Shown: positions 1-7,966 of the stretch, in pieces
How the letters are laid out: each line of letters begins with the position of its first letter
Numbering within the stretch: position 1 is the first letter of the stretch
Source: Aphodosoma sp045126975
GTDB taxonomy: Bacteria > Bacteroidota > Bacteroidia > Bacteroidales > Paludibacteraceae
Length of the DNA: 64,000 nt
Reading direction: 5' to 3'
Assembly: GCA_045126975.1 (NCBI GenBank)
Contig: JBGVPL010000006.1
Span: 1-64,000, forward strand
The notes under the pieces: generated by a model
Told to the model about the DNA's origin: nothing
Databases searched by the model: none
The model's input: the letters and a program-made list of their open reading frames with translations, nothing else
Position numbers and translations under genes: made by a program

Positions 1-737
1 GTTTGATTGCTGCTGACATCGCTAAAGGTCTTGGTTGCAAGGCTGTTATCGCTGACCCTGTAGTAGTTGACGAATTGCAAGACGTGGCTCGCATCAGTGG
101 TCGCCCTGAAATTCCAAACCTCTCTATCTTCCACGCATTGAACCAAAAAGCAATTGCACGTCGTTATGCAAAAGAGGTAGGTAAAGCATATGAAGAATTG
201 AACGTAATTGTAGCTCACCTCGGTGGTGGTGTATCAGTAGGTGCACACCAAAAAGGTAAAGTAATCGACGTAAACTGCGCATTGGGCGGTGATGGTCCTT
301 TCTCACCAGAACGCGTTGGTACACTTTCGGCTTCAGGCTTGATGAATCTTTGTTTCTCAGGCAAATATACAAAAGACGAAGTTAAGAAAATGTTGATTGG
401 TAATGGTGGTTTGATGGCTCACCTCGGTTTGAATGATGCATATCAAGTAGAAATCAAAGCAGAAAAAGAAGGTGACCCACAAGCAAAACTTATCTACGAT
501 GCAATGGCATATCAAGTAGGTAAAGCTATCGGTGATAAAGCTGCTGTATTGAAAGGTAAAGTAGATGCAATCCTTGTTACTGGCGGTATCGCATATGGTA
601 AAGGCTTCGTTAAATATATCGCTGATATGGTTGAGTTTATCGCTCCTGTAAAAGTATATCCAGGTGAAGATGAACTTGGTGCATTGGCATCAAATGGTCT
701 TCGCGTGTTGAATGGCGAAGAATGCTTGAAATACTAA
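1..737 (+). CDS. buk: Butyrate kinase, 5'-truncated by the window edge
   Basis: C-terminal 244 residues of butyrate kinase; the usual length is about 355, so the N-terminal third lies before the window. The enzyme moves phosphate between butyryl phosphate and ADP, the ATP-yielding last step of the phosphotransbutyrylase/kinase route of butyrate formation, in the cytoplasm. The acetokinase (ASKHA) fold shows in the phosphate-binding loop VIVAHLGGGVSVGAH, the later glycine motif ILVTGGIAYGKG, and the C-terminal YPGEDELGALASNG stretch typical of the family. The first in-frame TTG is internal, not a start. A phosphate butyryltransferase gene upstream would be expected but cannot be seen. A hairpin with a T run follows the stop. 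Confidence 0.93.
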   Translation, partial: LIAADIAKGLGCKAVIADPVVVDELQDVARISGRPEIPNLSIFHALNQKAIARRYAKEVGKAYEELNVIVAHLGGGVSVGAHQKGKVIDVNCALGGDGPFSPERVGTLSASGLMNLCFSGKYTKDEVKKMLIGNGGLMAHLGLNDAYQVEIKAEKEGDPQAKLIYDAMAYQVGKAIGDKAAVLKGKVDAILVTGGIAYGKGFVKYIADMVEFIAPVKVYPGEDELGALASNGLRVLNGEECLKY

Positions 738-750
738 TTAAACAAAAGAT

Positions 751-793
751 AAAAGACATGAGACACGAGAATATAGTGTCTTGTGTCTTTTTT
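751..793 (+). terminator. Hairpin terminator built from 7-bp repeats, after buk
   Basis: Arms AAAAGACATGAGACAC and GTGTCTTGTGTCTTTT pair with a few wobbles around an AT-rich loop and run into T6. The arms are ACACGAG-type heptamers and their inverse, so this is both a terminator and a member of the heptamer repeat class. Confidence 0.7.
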
Positions 794-825
794 CGATATT
801 TATAAACAATGAAAAAATTACGATT

Positions 826-2373
826 ATGAAAAAACTATTACTTTTTGTATTTTGCTTATTAGCATTGAGCTTGAATGCTCAAACAATTGAAAGTCTTAAA
901 GATGGTGCAGCATTTTCGATGACATCGCCAAATGGCGCTTATTTAGCTGGTAATATGGAAGATGCAGCAGTGTATTATAATGTATTGACTAGGAAAATTG
1001 TTGCATTAGAGGGAGAAGTTCAAGATGATGGTGGTTGTTTTGTTTGGGATATGAATGATAAAGGACAACTTGCGGTGGATTGGAAAAAGAAGGCTGCAAT
1101 TTGGTCAGAGGCAGAAGAGTTTGTTTTGTTGCCAGAACCTGATCGTTTGAACAGAAATGAAAAAGCGTATTCAGCAGCACGCTGTATTTCTAATGATGGT
1201 AAATATGTAGTTGTTTCATTTGGTACACCAACTATAAGTATCTATCTTTACACATTAGGAGAGGATGGTATTTATACAATGGAAAAAATGGCATTGCCAG
1301 AGATTGATCCAATTTATAATCAAATTCCACAATTTATTGCTCCTTGTGGTGTGACAAATGATGGTAATCGTATTCTTGCTCGTTATCTTGTTGAAACAGG
1401 AGAATTTGAATTACCATTTGCTATGGAACGTACACCCGGCGGAGATTGGAGTATTCGTTGGATTGCGCCAGAATTTATTGTAGAAGGAGGTGAAACTGAT
1501 GCTGAATTTTATGGTATAGAATTTGAATTTGACGGTGATCCATTTGCAGATTCAATAGGTTTTGAAAATGCTCAAAACGAGTGGTTGCAAAAGCGTGAAG
1601 ATTATTATGCAACTATTGATGCTGTTTCTACAGGTTATTATTATGCTGGTGAAAAAGGCGATTTATCTGATTTAGCAATGAGCGCAAATGGTAAATATGC
1701 TAAAATGAATATTTCGTATAAAGAGATAGAAGGTACAGACACACTTATGAAAAATTATCCAGCTGCTATTGATTTGGAAACAGAAGAGGTGTATGTTTTC
1801 ACTTGTCTTACTGATGCAGGATGTCTCTCTATTACAAATAATGGAGTTGTTTCGTTGGCAACTCCTAAGGTAGAGTATTTCCGTTATGCACATATTTCTT
1901 CGATTGAAGATCCAACTAAGTCGCAAACACTTACAGAGTGGACAAAATCTAGAACTAATGATGAGATTAATTTAGCAGAATATATGACTTATACTGATAA
2001 TAATGGACAATCAATGGTGGCAGATGGTTCTGCTGTGTTATTTGCTGATGGTTCAGGTTTTATGACAAACCAATATAATGGTTTTGGTGATAAACAAACT
2101 TATGAAACATATTGGGTGACATTTGGTGAAGGTACTGCTAATGAGATTATCAACGATAATGCACTTGTTGTTTATCCAAATCCAACTGTTGGAGAGTTGT
2201 TTGTGTCGGAGAATTTGAATAATGTGTGTTTGATGGATGTTGCAGGTCGTGTTGTTTACGAAGTGTCAGAGGTTGTTAATAGCATTGATTTGTCTGGTTT
2301 AGCATCAGGTACATATATTTTCACTGCTGAAAAAGAAGGTAACCGCATTAGCACAAAAGTGATTGTTCGCTAA
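826..2373 (+). CDS. Secreted T9SS substrate, family A (A1), propeller-like
   Basis: 515-residue secreted protein; I do not recognise a named family for its body. Signal peptide at about 1-19 (MKKLLLFVFCLLALSLNAQ). The body has repeated beta-rich units with a recurrent Asn-Asp-Gly turn (VWDMNDKGQLAVDW, CISNDGKYVVVSF, GVTNDGNRILARY), which suggests a beta-propeller (inference). The last 72 or so residues, from VYPNPTVGELFV to STKVIVR, form a classic type A T9SS sorting domain, so the protein should pass the outer membrane and be anchored at the surface or released. The ATG at 826 was chosen because the signal peptide starts there; an upstream ATG at 781 lies in the preceding terminator. Paralogues start at 4773, 6386 and 10338. 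It is followed by family B gene 2469. Confidence 0.85.
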   Translation: MKKLLLFVFCLLALSLNAQTIESLKDGAAFSMTSPNGAYLAGNMEDAAVYYNVLTRKIVALEGEVQDDGGCFVWDMNDKGQLAVDWKKKAAIWSEAEEFVLLPEPDRLNRNEKAYSAARCISNDGKYVVVSFGTPTISIYLYTLGEDGIYTMEKMALPEIDPIYNQIPQFIAPCGVTNDGNRILARYLVETGEFELPFAMERTPGGDWSIRWIAPEFIVEGGETDAEFYGIEFEFDGDPFADSIGFENAQNEWLQKREDYYATIDAVSTGYYYAGEKGDLSDLAMSANGKYAKMNISYKEIEGTDTLMKNYPAAIDLETEEVYVFTCLTDAGCLSITNNGVVSLATPKVEYFRYAHISSIEDPTKSQTLTEWTKSRTNDEINLAEYMTYTDNNGQSMVADGSAVLFADGSGFMTNQYNGFGDKQTYETYWVTFGEGTANEIINDNALVVYPNPTVGELFVSENLNNVCLMDVAGRVVYEVSEVVNSIDLSGLASGTYIFTAEKEGNRISTKVIVR

Positions 2374-2383
2374 TTCGCACAAT

Positions 2384-2449
2384 AGTAGAGACGCAATACA
2401 TTGTGTTTCAAAACAAATAAAAAAAAGAGACGCAATGTATTGCGTCTCT
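2384..2449. repeat. Two copies of the GAGACGCAAT palindrome
   Basis: Positions 2384-2409 hold a decayed copy (right arm TTGTGTTTC) and 2426-2449 a perfect copy, arms AGAGACGCAAT and ATTGCGTCTCT. The same palindrome recurs at 6331, 10174, 11881, 11928, 17203, 17245, 25832 and 26164. With only a short T run it may be a weak attenuator between the A1 and B1 genes. Confidence 0.85.
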
Positions 2450-2468
2450 ACAATAACCTTTAAACAAT

Positions 2469-4613
2469 ATGAAAAAACTATATTCTATTATTTGTGCATT
2501 GTGTATTGTGCACTGTGCATTGCTTCATGCTCAGAAAAAGTGTGAAACTATTGCCGAAATCAAAGCTTTGGCAAGTGGAACAGAATGTGTATATGAAGGT
2601 TACGCTTTAGCTACATATTATGATGGGTACAATGGTATAATGATTCAAGATGAAACCGGTGTATTGTTATTGAAAAATTCTAAGTGTTCATACGGCAATA
2701 CAAGTATTGTGGCTCCTGGTATGGAAGTTAGTAACGTGAAGGGCAAGTTTATGACAGGCAATAATATGATTGCTCGTATAGAGGTTACTAATAGTAATAT
2801 ATCAAAAATGGATGTATATGAAGAGGCTGAGTCTGTTTTGACTCCTAAGTTGGTTGATTTCGATACATATATGAATAATATCGCCAACTATGAGGGCGTG
2901 GTAGTTAAACTTAATAATGTGAATATTCGCACTATTGAGGGTACAACTACTAGTGAGATTTATTCGCTTACATCAGACAAAGTATTGAAACTTTCGTTTT
3001 CGAATGCTCCTGGAGCTCAAGTGCCTTTGCGTGCTGACTTAATAGGCTTCCTTAGTGCAGATTGGTCAGGTAATATTTTCCAAGTAGGAGATATTGATGC
3101 TATAACACCTTATGCTTATAAAACTATCAATAACTTAAAAGTAGGTGTTACAGCAAAGACAACACACGAATATGAATTAGCTGATACATTTGCAGTAACT
3201 AATATTGTAAATGCTACTAATAATAAAGTAGTCTATATACAAGAGGAGACAAATAATAATAATTATGGTTTACGAGTGGTATTGCCATCTACTGCAAGTG
3301 TGAAAATTGGAGATATGATAACTGGACTTTGTGGTACATTTGAACCTTATACTAAAGGTACAAAACAAAAGAGTGCAACATTGACTCAATCTGCATCAAA
3401 ATCGGTGAAAGTTGTATCTTCTGGAGCTCAATCACAAGTGCTTTCTAATTATATTTATACACTCACAGATAATGATATGCAGAATGCTTATATGTATGAT
3501 GGCACTTTGTTGAGTTTGTCGGGTGGAGTGGTTACTAAAACAACTAATGGATATTCTTATGTTATTGAAAATGAGAATGGACAAGGACGAAAAGAGATTG
3601 CACTTAGAGTGGCTAATGTAAGTGATTTGTCTGCGTATGTAGGCAAAGATTGTCCTGTGCAAGGTGTATTGGATGTGGCTGCAACATATCCAGAGAATCA
3701 GTTGACTATTGTGTTGCGTAGTACAAAAGATTTCTTGGAGTCGAATGTTAAGTTTAATTCAGTGGCTGAACTTATTGCAGTAGGCGAACCTGCAGGTACA
3801 AGTGTTACGTACGAATTGGAAAATCCTGTTCTTGTAACTTATAAATTTACTAAAGGTGGTGGTGATGATGCAGTTATCTCTTATTTTGCTGTAGTGCAAG
3901 ATGCAACAGAGGGTATTGTGCTTAGCTTAGGTGCAGTTGATTTGCAGAATGTGGCTGTTGGTGATTCTATAGTTGGGTTGAAAGGCGTTTATAGCAATAT
4001 GCGTGGATTGACTACTGATATTCTTGATGTTGATGAAACATTGAGAACGGGTATTAAGGTGAAGAATTCGGGTAATGCTATTGTTCCTATTGAAGTTACA
4101 TTTGCACAATTATTGGCAGATAAACAACAATATTCTAACAGAGTAGTGAAGGTTAATAATGTGAAAAATAATAGAATTGAGCATACAAATAGTGATGGTT
4201 CGTTGTGGCTTGAATATTATTTTACTCAAGGCGAAGATAGAATGGATTATACTCTTGATGCAGATGGTAAACCATATTTCACATTCTATGATAATATGAA
4301 TATTACAGGTGTGGTTGATGATAGAGTAATCGGAGGTTACTATTCTGTATGGCCATTATCGCAAGCACATATTGTTGAGGTTAGTGGTGGTGCAACATCA
4401 GTTGAAGATATTATTTCTACAGCAGTTATTTATTCTCGTAATAATACAATCTATGTCGAAACTGAAGTAGGTGCAAATATCACAGTATTTTCTCTTGTAG
4501 GTCAAAGTTTGTATTCTGCTACAAGTGTTGATAATTTGACTGTAATCGACAATATTGTAGAAAAATGTGTGATAGTTAAAGTGAATAGTAGCATATATAA
4601 AATCGTTATGTAG
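2469..4613 (+). CDS. Secreted protein, family B (B1), tandem OB-like modules
   Basis: 714-residue secreted protein of unknown role. Signal peptide at about 1-22 (MKKLYSIICALCIVHCALLHAQ), whose core is written by 7-bp repeats. The first module (about 22-115) has the pattern TIAEIKALASGTECVYEG then GIMIQDETGVLLLKN, resembling OB-fold modules of YhcR-like extracellular proteins; related modules start near residues 215 and 428 (FNSVAELIAVGEPAGTSVTY). The last 55 residues (NTIYVETEVGANITVFSLVG to YKIVM) look like a shortened sorting domain without the YPNP motif, comparable to DUF6383-type ends. Paralogues start at 7967, 12056 and 14365. Probably co-transcribed with A1. The OB-fold assignment is inference. 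Confidence 0.8.
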   Translation: MKKLYSIICALCIVHCALLHAQKKCETIAEIKALASGTECVYEGYALATYYDGYNGIMIQDETGVLLLKNSKCSYGNTSIVAPGMEVSNVKGKFMTGNNMIARIEVTNSNISKMDVYEEAESVLTPKLVDFDTYMNNIANYEGVVVKLNNVNIRTIEGTTTSEIYSLTSDKVLKLSFSNAPGAQVPLRADLIGFLSADWSGNIFQVGDIDAITPYAYKTINNLKVGVTAKTTHEYELADTFAVTNIVNATNNKVVYIQEETNNNNYGLRVVLPSTASVKIGDMITGLCGTFEPYTKGTKQKSATLTQSASKSVKVVSSGAQSQVLSNYIYTLTDNDMQNAYMYDGTLLSLSGGVVTKTTNGYSYVIENENGQGRKEIALRVANVSDLSAYVGKDCPVQGVLDVAATYPENQLTIVLRSTKDFLESNVKFNSVAELIAVGEPAGTSVTYELENPVLVTYKFTKGGGDDAVISYFAVVQDATEGIVLSLGAVDLQNVAVGDSIVGLKGVYSNMRGLTTDILDVDETLRTGIKVKNSGNAIVPIEVTFAQLLADKQQYSNRVVKVNNVKNNRIEHTNSDGSLWLEYYFTQGEDRMDYTLDADGKPYFTFYDNMNITGVVDDRVIGGYYSVWPLSQAHIVEVSGGATSVEDIISTAVIYSRNNTIYVETEVGANITVFSLVGQSLYSATSVDNLTVIDNIVEKCVIVKVNSSIYKIVM
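2491..2525 (+). repeat. (ATTGTGC)n tract coding the B1 signal-peptide core
   Basis: Five consecutive 7-bp units (TTTGTGC, ATTGTGT, ATTGTGC, ACTGTGC, ATTGCTT) encode the LCIVHCA-type hydrophobic core of the signal peptide. Confidence 0.85.
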
Positions 4614-4647
4614 TTATAATATATTGATTTATAGTGTATTATTTTAT

Positions 4648-4678
4648 GGGGGGGGGTAGATGATACCCTCCCTTTTTT
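4648..4678 (+). terminator. G9-led hairpin terminator after B1
   Basis: A run of nine G followed by TA pairs with TACCCTCCC across a short loop and runs into T6. The 13-mer starting with the nine G recurs at 25758. Confidence 0.75.
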
Positions 4679-4696
4679 ATAAAAATATGATTTTTA

Positions 4697-4727
4697 TTGC
4701 ATATTTTTGAAAAAAATAGTAAATTTG
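4697..4727 (+). promoter_or_regulatory. Bacteroidota-type promoter for A2
   Basis: TTG at 4697-4699, 20-nt spacer, TAAATTTG at 4720-4727, matching the -33/-7 consensus. It lies just after the terminator and 45 nt before the A2 start. Confidence 0.75.
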
Positions 4728-4772
4728 CACTTTCATTAAAAACAAATATTAAATCAATAAAAACAAAAAATT

Positions 4773-6326
4773 ATGAAAAAACTATTACTTTTAAATCTTT
4801 TACTATTGGTAGTATGTGTGTTTTCTAATGCACAGAGTATTGATGTGATGCGTGAAGGTGCAGCTTTTTCTATGATTTCGCCTAGCGCACAATACATTGC
4901 AGGTAATGTAGATGATGTTGCTGTTTATTACAATTCAGAGTCAAAATTTGCAGTTACTCTCGAAGGTGAAAATCTTGATGATGGAGGTTGTTTTGTGTGG
5001 GATATGAACGACAAAGGTCAACTTGCTGTGGATTGGAAAAAACAAGCAGCAATTTGGTCAGAAGCAGATGAATATGAGATACTTCCTTTGCCTGAAAAAT
5101 TGAGTAGAAAAGAGAAAGCATATTCTGCTGCTCGTTGTATTACAAATGATGGTAAAACAGTGGTTGTTTCTTTCGGAGACCCAACTATCAGTGTTTATGT
5201 TTACTCTCTTGATGCAGATGGAATTTGGGAGATGACTAAACTTCCTATGCCTACTGAAGACCCTATTCTCCACCAAATGCCACAATTTGCTGCTCCTATG
5301 GGTATTAATGATGATGCTACACGTATCATGGGACGTTATCGTATTGATACAGGTCTTGAAGAGTTGCCTTTTGTTTGGGAAAAGAATGCTGATGGTGAAT
5401 GGGTTATTCGTTGGGTTGCTATGAATTTTATTTGTAAAGGAGGTAAAACTGATGCTGTATATCCTGGCGAATTTGACTGGGATGGTTCTGGTTATAGCAC
5501 AGAAGTAGAACCTGGAAAAGAAAAAAGTGAATGGCAAGAAGAGTATGAGAAAGCTTATGCAGAATACGATCAAATGTGGCTTGATTATGAAGCTACAATT
5601 AATGCTCTTGCAACTGGTTATTATTGGAATGCTGCAGGTAGTCTTTCTGGTATGCGTTTGAGTAAAAATGGTAAATATGTAAATGCTCAAATCTCTAAAG
5701 ATGGTGCAGGTACATTCCCTGCTGTAATTGACCTTGATGCAGATACAGTTTATGTATTTACTTGTAATCCAGGTGCAGGTTGTTTGTCAGTAACAAATAG
5801 TGGTGTAATTTCAATTCAAGGTATAATGGATTATTTCTCATGGACATACGTTTCGTCTATTGAGGATCCAACAAAATCAGTAACATTGACTGATTATATT
5901 ATGTCAAGAACTTCAGGAAAAATTAATCTTGTTGAGTATATGACATACGAAACACCTGATGGTCCACGTGTTGCCGAAGGTACTGCTACATTTGCATCTA
6001 ATGATAATGGTTTTGTTAGTTGGCAATATAATGGTTTTGGTGATAATCAACGTTATGAGACATTTGTTGTTAAATATGATGCTGATGTTGCTAATGATGT
6101 AGTATTTGACGGAGAAATGAGTGTATATCCTAATCCAACTGACGGAATATTGTATTTCTCTGATAATATGGACAATGTACAATTGCTGGATGTTACCGGT
6201 CGTGTTGTTTATGAAGTGTCAGAAGTAGTAAACTGTATCGACCTCACAACATTAGCATCAGGCACATACATTCTTACTGCAGAGAAAGAGGGTAGGGTTG
6301 TAACGACTAAGATAGTGAAGAATTAA
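4773..6326 (+). CDS. Secreted T9SS substrate, family A (A2)
   Basis: 517-residue paralogue of A1. Signal peptide at 1-21 (MKKLLLLNLLLLVVCVFSNAQ), here of ordinary composition and not made of 7-bp repeats. It shares the signature block around residue 70-95 (GGCFVWDMNDKGQLAVDW) and CITNDGKTVVVSF with A1. A charged segment at about 248-280 (PGKEKSEWQEEYEKAYAEYD) is probably a helical insertion and is much shorter in A1. Type A T9SS sorting domain from about residue 449 (VYPNPTDGILYF). First gene of the A2-A3-B2 unit, with its own promoter. Function unknown; surface location follows from the sorting domain. Confidence 0.85.
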   Translation: MKKLLLLNLLLLVVCVFSNAQSIDVMREGAAFSMISPSAQYIAGNVDDVAVYYNSESKFAVTLEGENLDDGGCFVWDMNDKGQLAVDWKKQAAIWSEADEYEILPLPEKLSRKEKAYSAARCITNDGKTVVVSFGDPTISVYVYSLDADGIWEMTKLPMPTEDPILHQMPQFAAPMGINDDATRIMGRYRIDTGLEELPFVWEKNADGEWVIRWVAMNFICKGGKTDAVYPGEFDWDGSGYSTEVEPGKEKSEWQEEYEKAYAEYDQMWLDYEATINALATGYYWNAAGSLSGMRLSKNGKYVNAQISKDGAGTFPAVIDLDADTVYVFTCNPGAGCLSVTNSGVISIQGIMDYFSWTYVSSIEDPTKSVTLTDYIMSRTSGKINLVEYMTYETPDGPRVAEGTATFASNDNGFVSWQYNGFGDNQRYETFVVKYDADVANDVVFDGEMSVYPNPTDGILYFSDNMDNVQLLDVTGRVVYEVSEVVNCIDLTTLASGTYILTAEKEGRVVTTKIVKN

Positions 6327-6330
6327 AAAT

Positions 6331-6358
6331 AGTAGAGACGCAATATATTGCGTCTCTA
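6331..6358. repeat. GAGACGCAAT palindrome between A2 and A3
   Basis: Perfect inverted repeat AGTAGAGACGCAAT / ATTGCGTCTCTA five nt after the A2 stop and about 30 nt before the A3 start. No T run follows, so it need not end transcription; it could act as an mRNA stabiliser or attenuator. Confidence 0.85.
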
Positions 6359-6385
6359 CAATTCTAACCACTAATCTATACCAAT

Positions 6386-7954
6386 ATGAAAAAAGTATTA
6401 TTGATATTATTGTGCATTATGCATTATGCATTATGCATTGAAATAAATGCTCAGGTTATTACCAGTGTGATGGATGCTCCTTATACTAGTATATCAAATA
6501 ATGGAGTGTATTCTTTTGGTAATTATGAGGATATAGCATTTTATTATAATGCAGAGACAGGTTATAAACTTGCGTTGCAAGGTGATGCTCTTGATGATGG
6601 AGGTTGTTGGGTTTGGGATGTTAATGATTTAGGACAATTGGCTGTAGAACATAAAAAACAGGCTGCTATTTGGACTGAAGCGGATGGTTATGAGTATCTT
6701 CCTTTGCCAGAAGGAGTATCGAAGCGTGCCTATACTGCTGCTCGTTGTATTACTAATGATGGTAGGGTTGTGATTGTTTCTGTTGGTTCTCCTACAGAAG
6801 AGATATATGTCTATACTTTGGGAGAAGATGGAATATACACAATTGAAAAACTCCCTATTCCATACGAGGATCCAATGTTTCACCAAGGATTTCAGTTTAT
6901 AGCACCATGTGATATTGCTGAAAAAGGTGATTTGATTATTGGTCGTTATCGTATTGACACAGGATTTGAGGAATTACCTCTTATGTGGACAAAAGATTCG
7001 GCTGGTATTTGGAGTTATGATTGGATGAATCTTGATTTCATTATAGAAGGGGCAAAAACGGATGCAGTATATCCTGGCGAATTTGAATTTGATGGAGCTG
7101 GTTATAGTACAGAAATAGAACCAGGACAAGAAAAAAGCGAGTGGCAAGCAGAATATGATAAAGCATGGGATGAGTATTATGAGAAATTAATAGATTATTA
7201 TAATACAGTGTATGCTAATGCTTCAGGTTATTTTTATTCAGGCAGTGGAGATATTTCAGGTATTGCTTTGAGTAATAATGGTCGTTTTGCCAAGATGAAT
7301 ATCTCTTATCAGCCAAATGGTTCAGAATATGTACAAGGGAATTACCCTGTGGTATATGAATTTGCTACTGATTCGATGTATTTCTTTACTTGTCGTCCTG
7401 GTGCTGCATGTTTGTCTGTTACTGATGATGGTGAAGTTTCATTGAGAGGAGCAGCTGATTATTTTTCTTGGTCGTATGTTTCTTCAATTCATCATCCCGA
7501 TTCAGCTACGACTCTTACAGAATGGGCTTTACATAAGTCTAATGGCAAAATTAATCTTGCTGATTCTATGACTTATTATACACCAGATGGACCTCGTGTT
7601 GCTGAAGGTACAGCCACATTAGCTTCTTCGGGTAATGCTTTTGTAACATGGCAATATAATGGTTTTGGTGATTATATGCGTTATGAAAGTTATTTTGTGC
7701 GCTTTGATGTTGGTACAGATGTAGAACCTATTGAGCAAACTGACATGGGTATATATCCAAATCCTACGAATGATGTTATTTATATTCCTAATGGATTGTC
7801 GGATATTAAAATATTTGATATTGCGGGGCGTCAACTATATTTGTCATCTAATGTAGATACGATGATTGATTTATCTTATTTTAAATCAGGGGCATATATA
7901 CTCGTTGCTTTTGATGGTGAAAAAATTATTTCTACTAAAATAATCAAAAATTAA
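6386..7954 (+). CDS. Secreted T9SS substrate, family A (A3)
   Basis: 522-residue paralogue closest in layout to A2, including the charged segment PGQEKSEWQAEYDKAWDEYY. The signal peptide (MKKVLLILLCIMHYALCIEI) has its core written by (ATTATGC)n repeats, unlike A1 and A2. Propeller-like block GGCWVWDVNDLGQLAVEH; T9SS sorting domain from about residue 453 (IYPNPTNDVIYIPNG). It lies in one unit with A2 and B2; the gap to B2 is only 12 nt. Confidence 0.85.
   Translation: MKKVLLILLCIMHYALCIEINAQVITSVMDAPYTSISNNGVYSFGNYEDIAFYYNAETGYKLALQGDALDDGGCWVWDVNDLGQLAVEHKKQAAIWTEADGYEYLPLPEGVSKRAYTAARCITNDGRVVIVSVGSPTEEIYVYTLGEDGIYTIEKLPIPYEDPMFHQGFQFIAPCDIAEKGDLIIGRYRIDTGFEELPLMWTKDSAGIWSYDWMNLDFIIEGAKTDAVYPGEFEFDGAGYSTEIEPGQEKSEWQAEYDKAWDEYYEKLIDYYNTVYANASGYFYSGSGDISGIALSNNGRFAKMNISYQPNGSEYVQGNYPVVYEFATDSMYFFTCRPGAACLSVTDDGEVSLRGAADYFSWSYVSSIHHPDSATTLTEWALHKSNGKINLADSMTYYTPDGPRVAEGTATLASSGNAFVTWQYNGFGDYMRYESYFVRFDVGTDVEPIEQTDMGIYPNPTNDVIYIPNGLSDIKIFDIAGRQLYLSSNVDTMIDLSYFKSGAYILVAFDGEKIISTKIIKN
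6409..6443 (+). repeat. (ATTATGC)n tract coding the A3 signal-peptide core
   Basis: Units ATTGTGC, then ATTATGC three times, then ATTGAAA, all inside the signal-peptide codons. Confidence 0.85.
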
Positions 7955-7966
7955 TAATTTAAAATT

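Noticed and set aside
781..825. Upstream ATG for A1
   Set aside because: It lies within the right arm and T run of the preceding terminator; the signal peptide starts at 826.
5058..5690. A 210-codon open frame on the minus strand inside A2
   Set aside because: It is the antisense shadow of a real gene with a sorting domain; the peptide is full of Ile/Thr/Ser/Asn runs without any recognisable motif.
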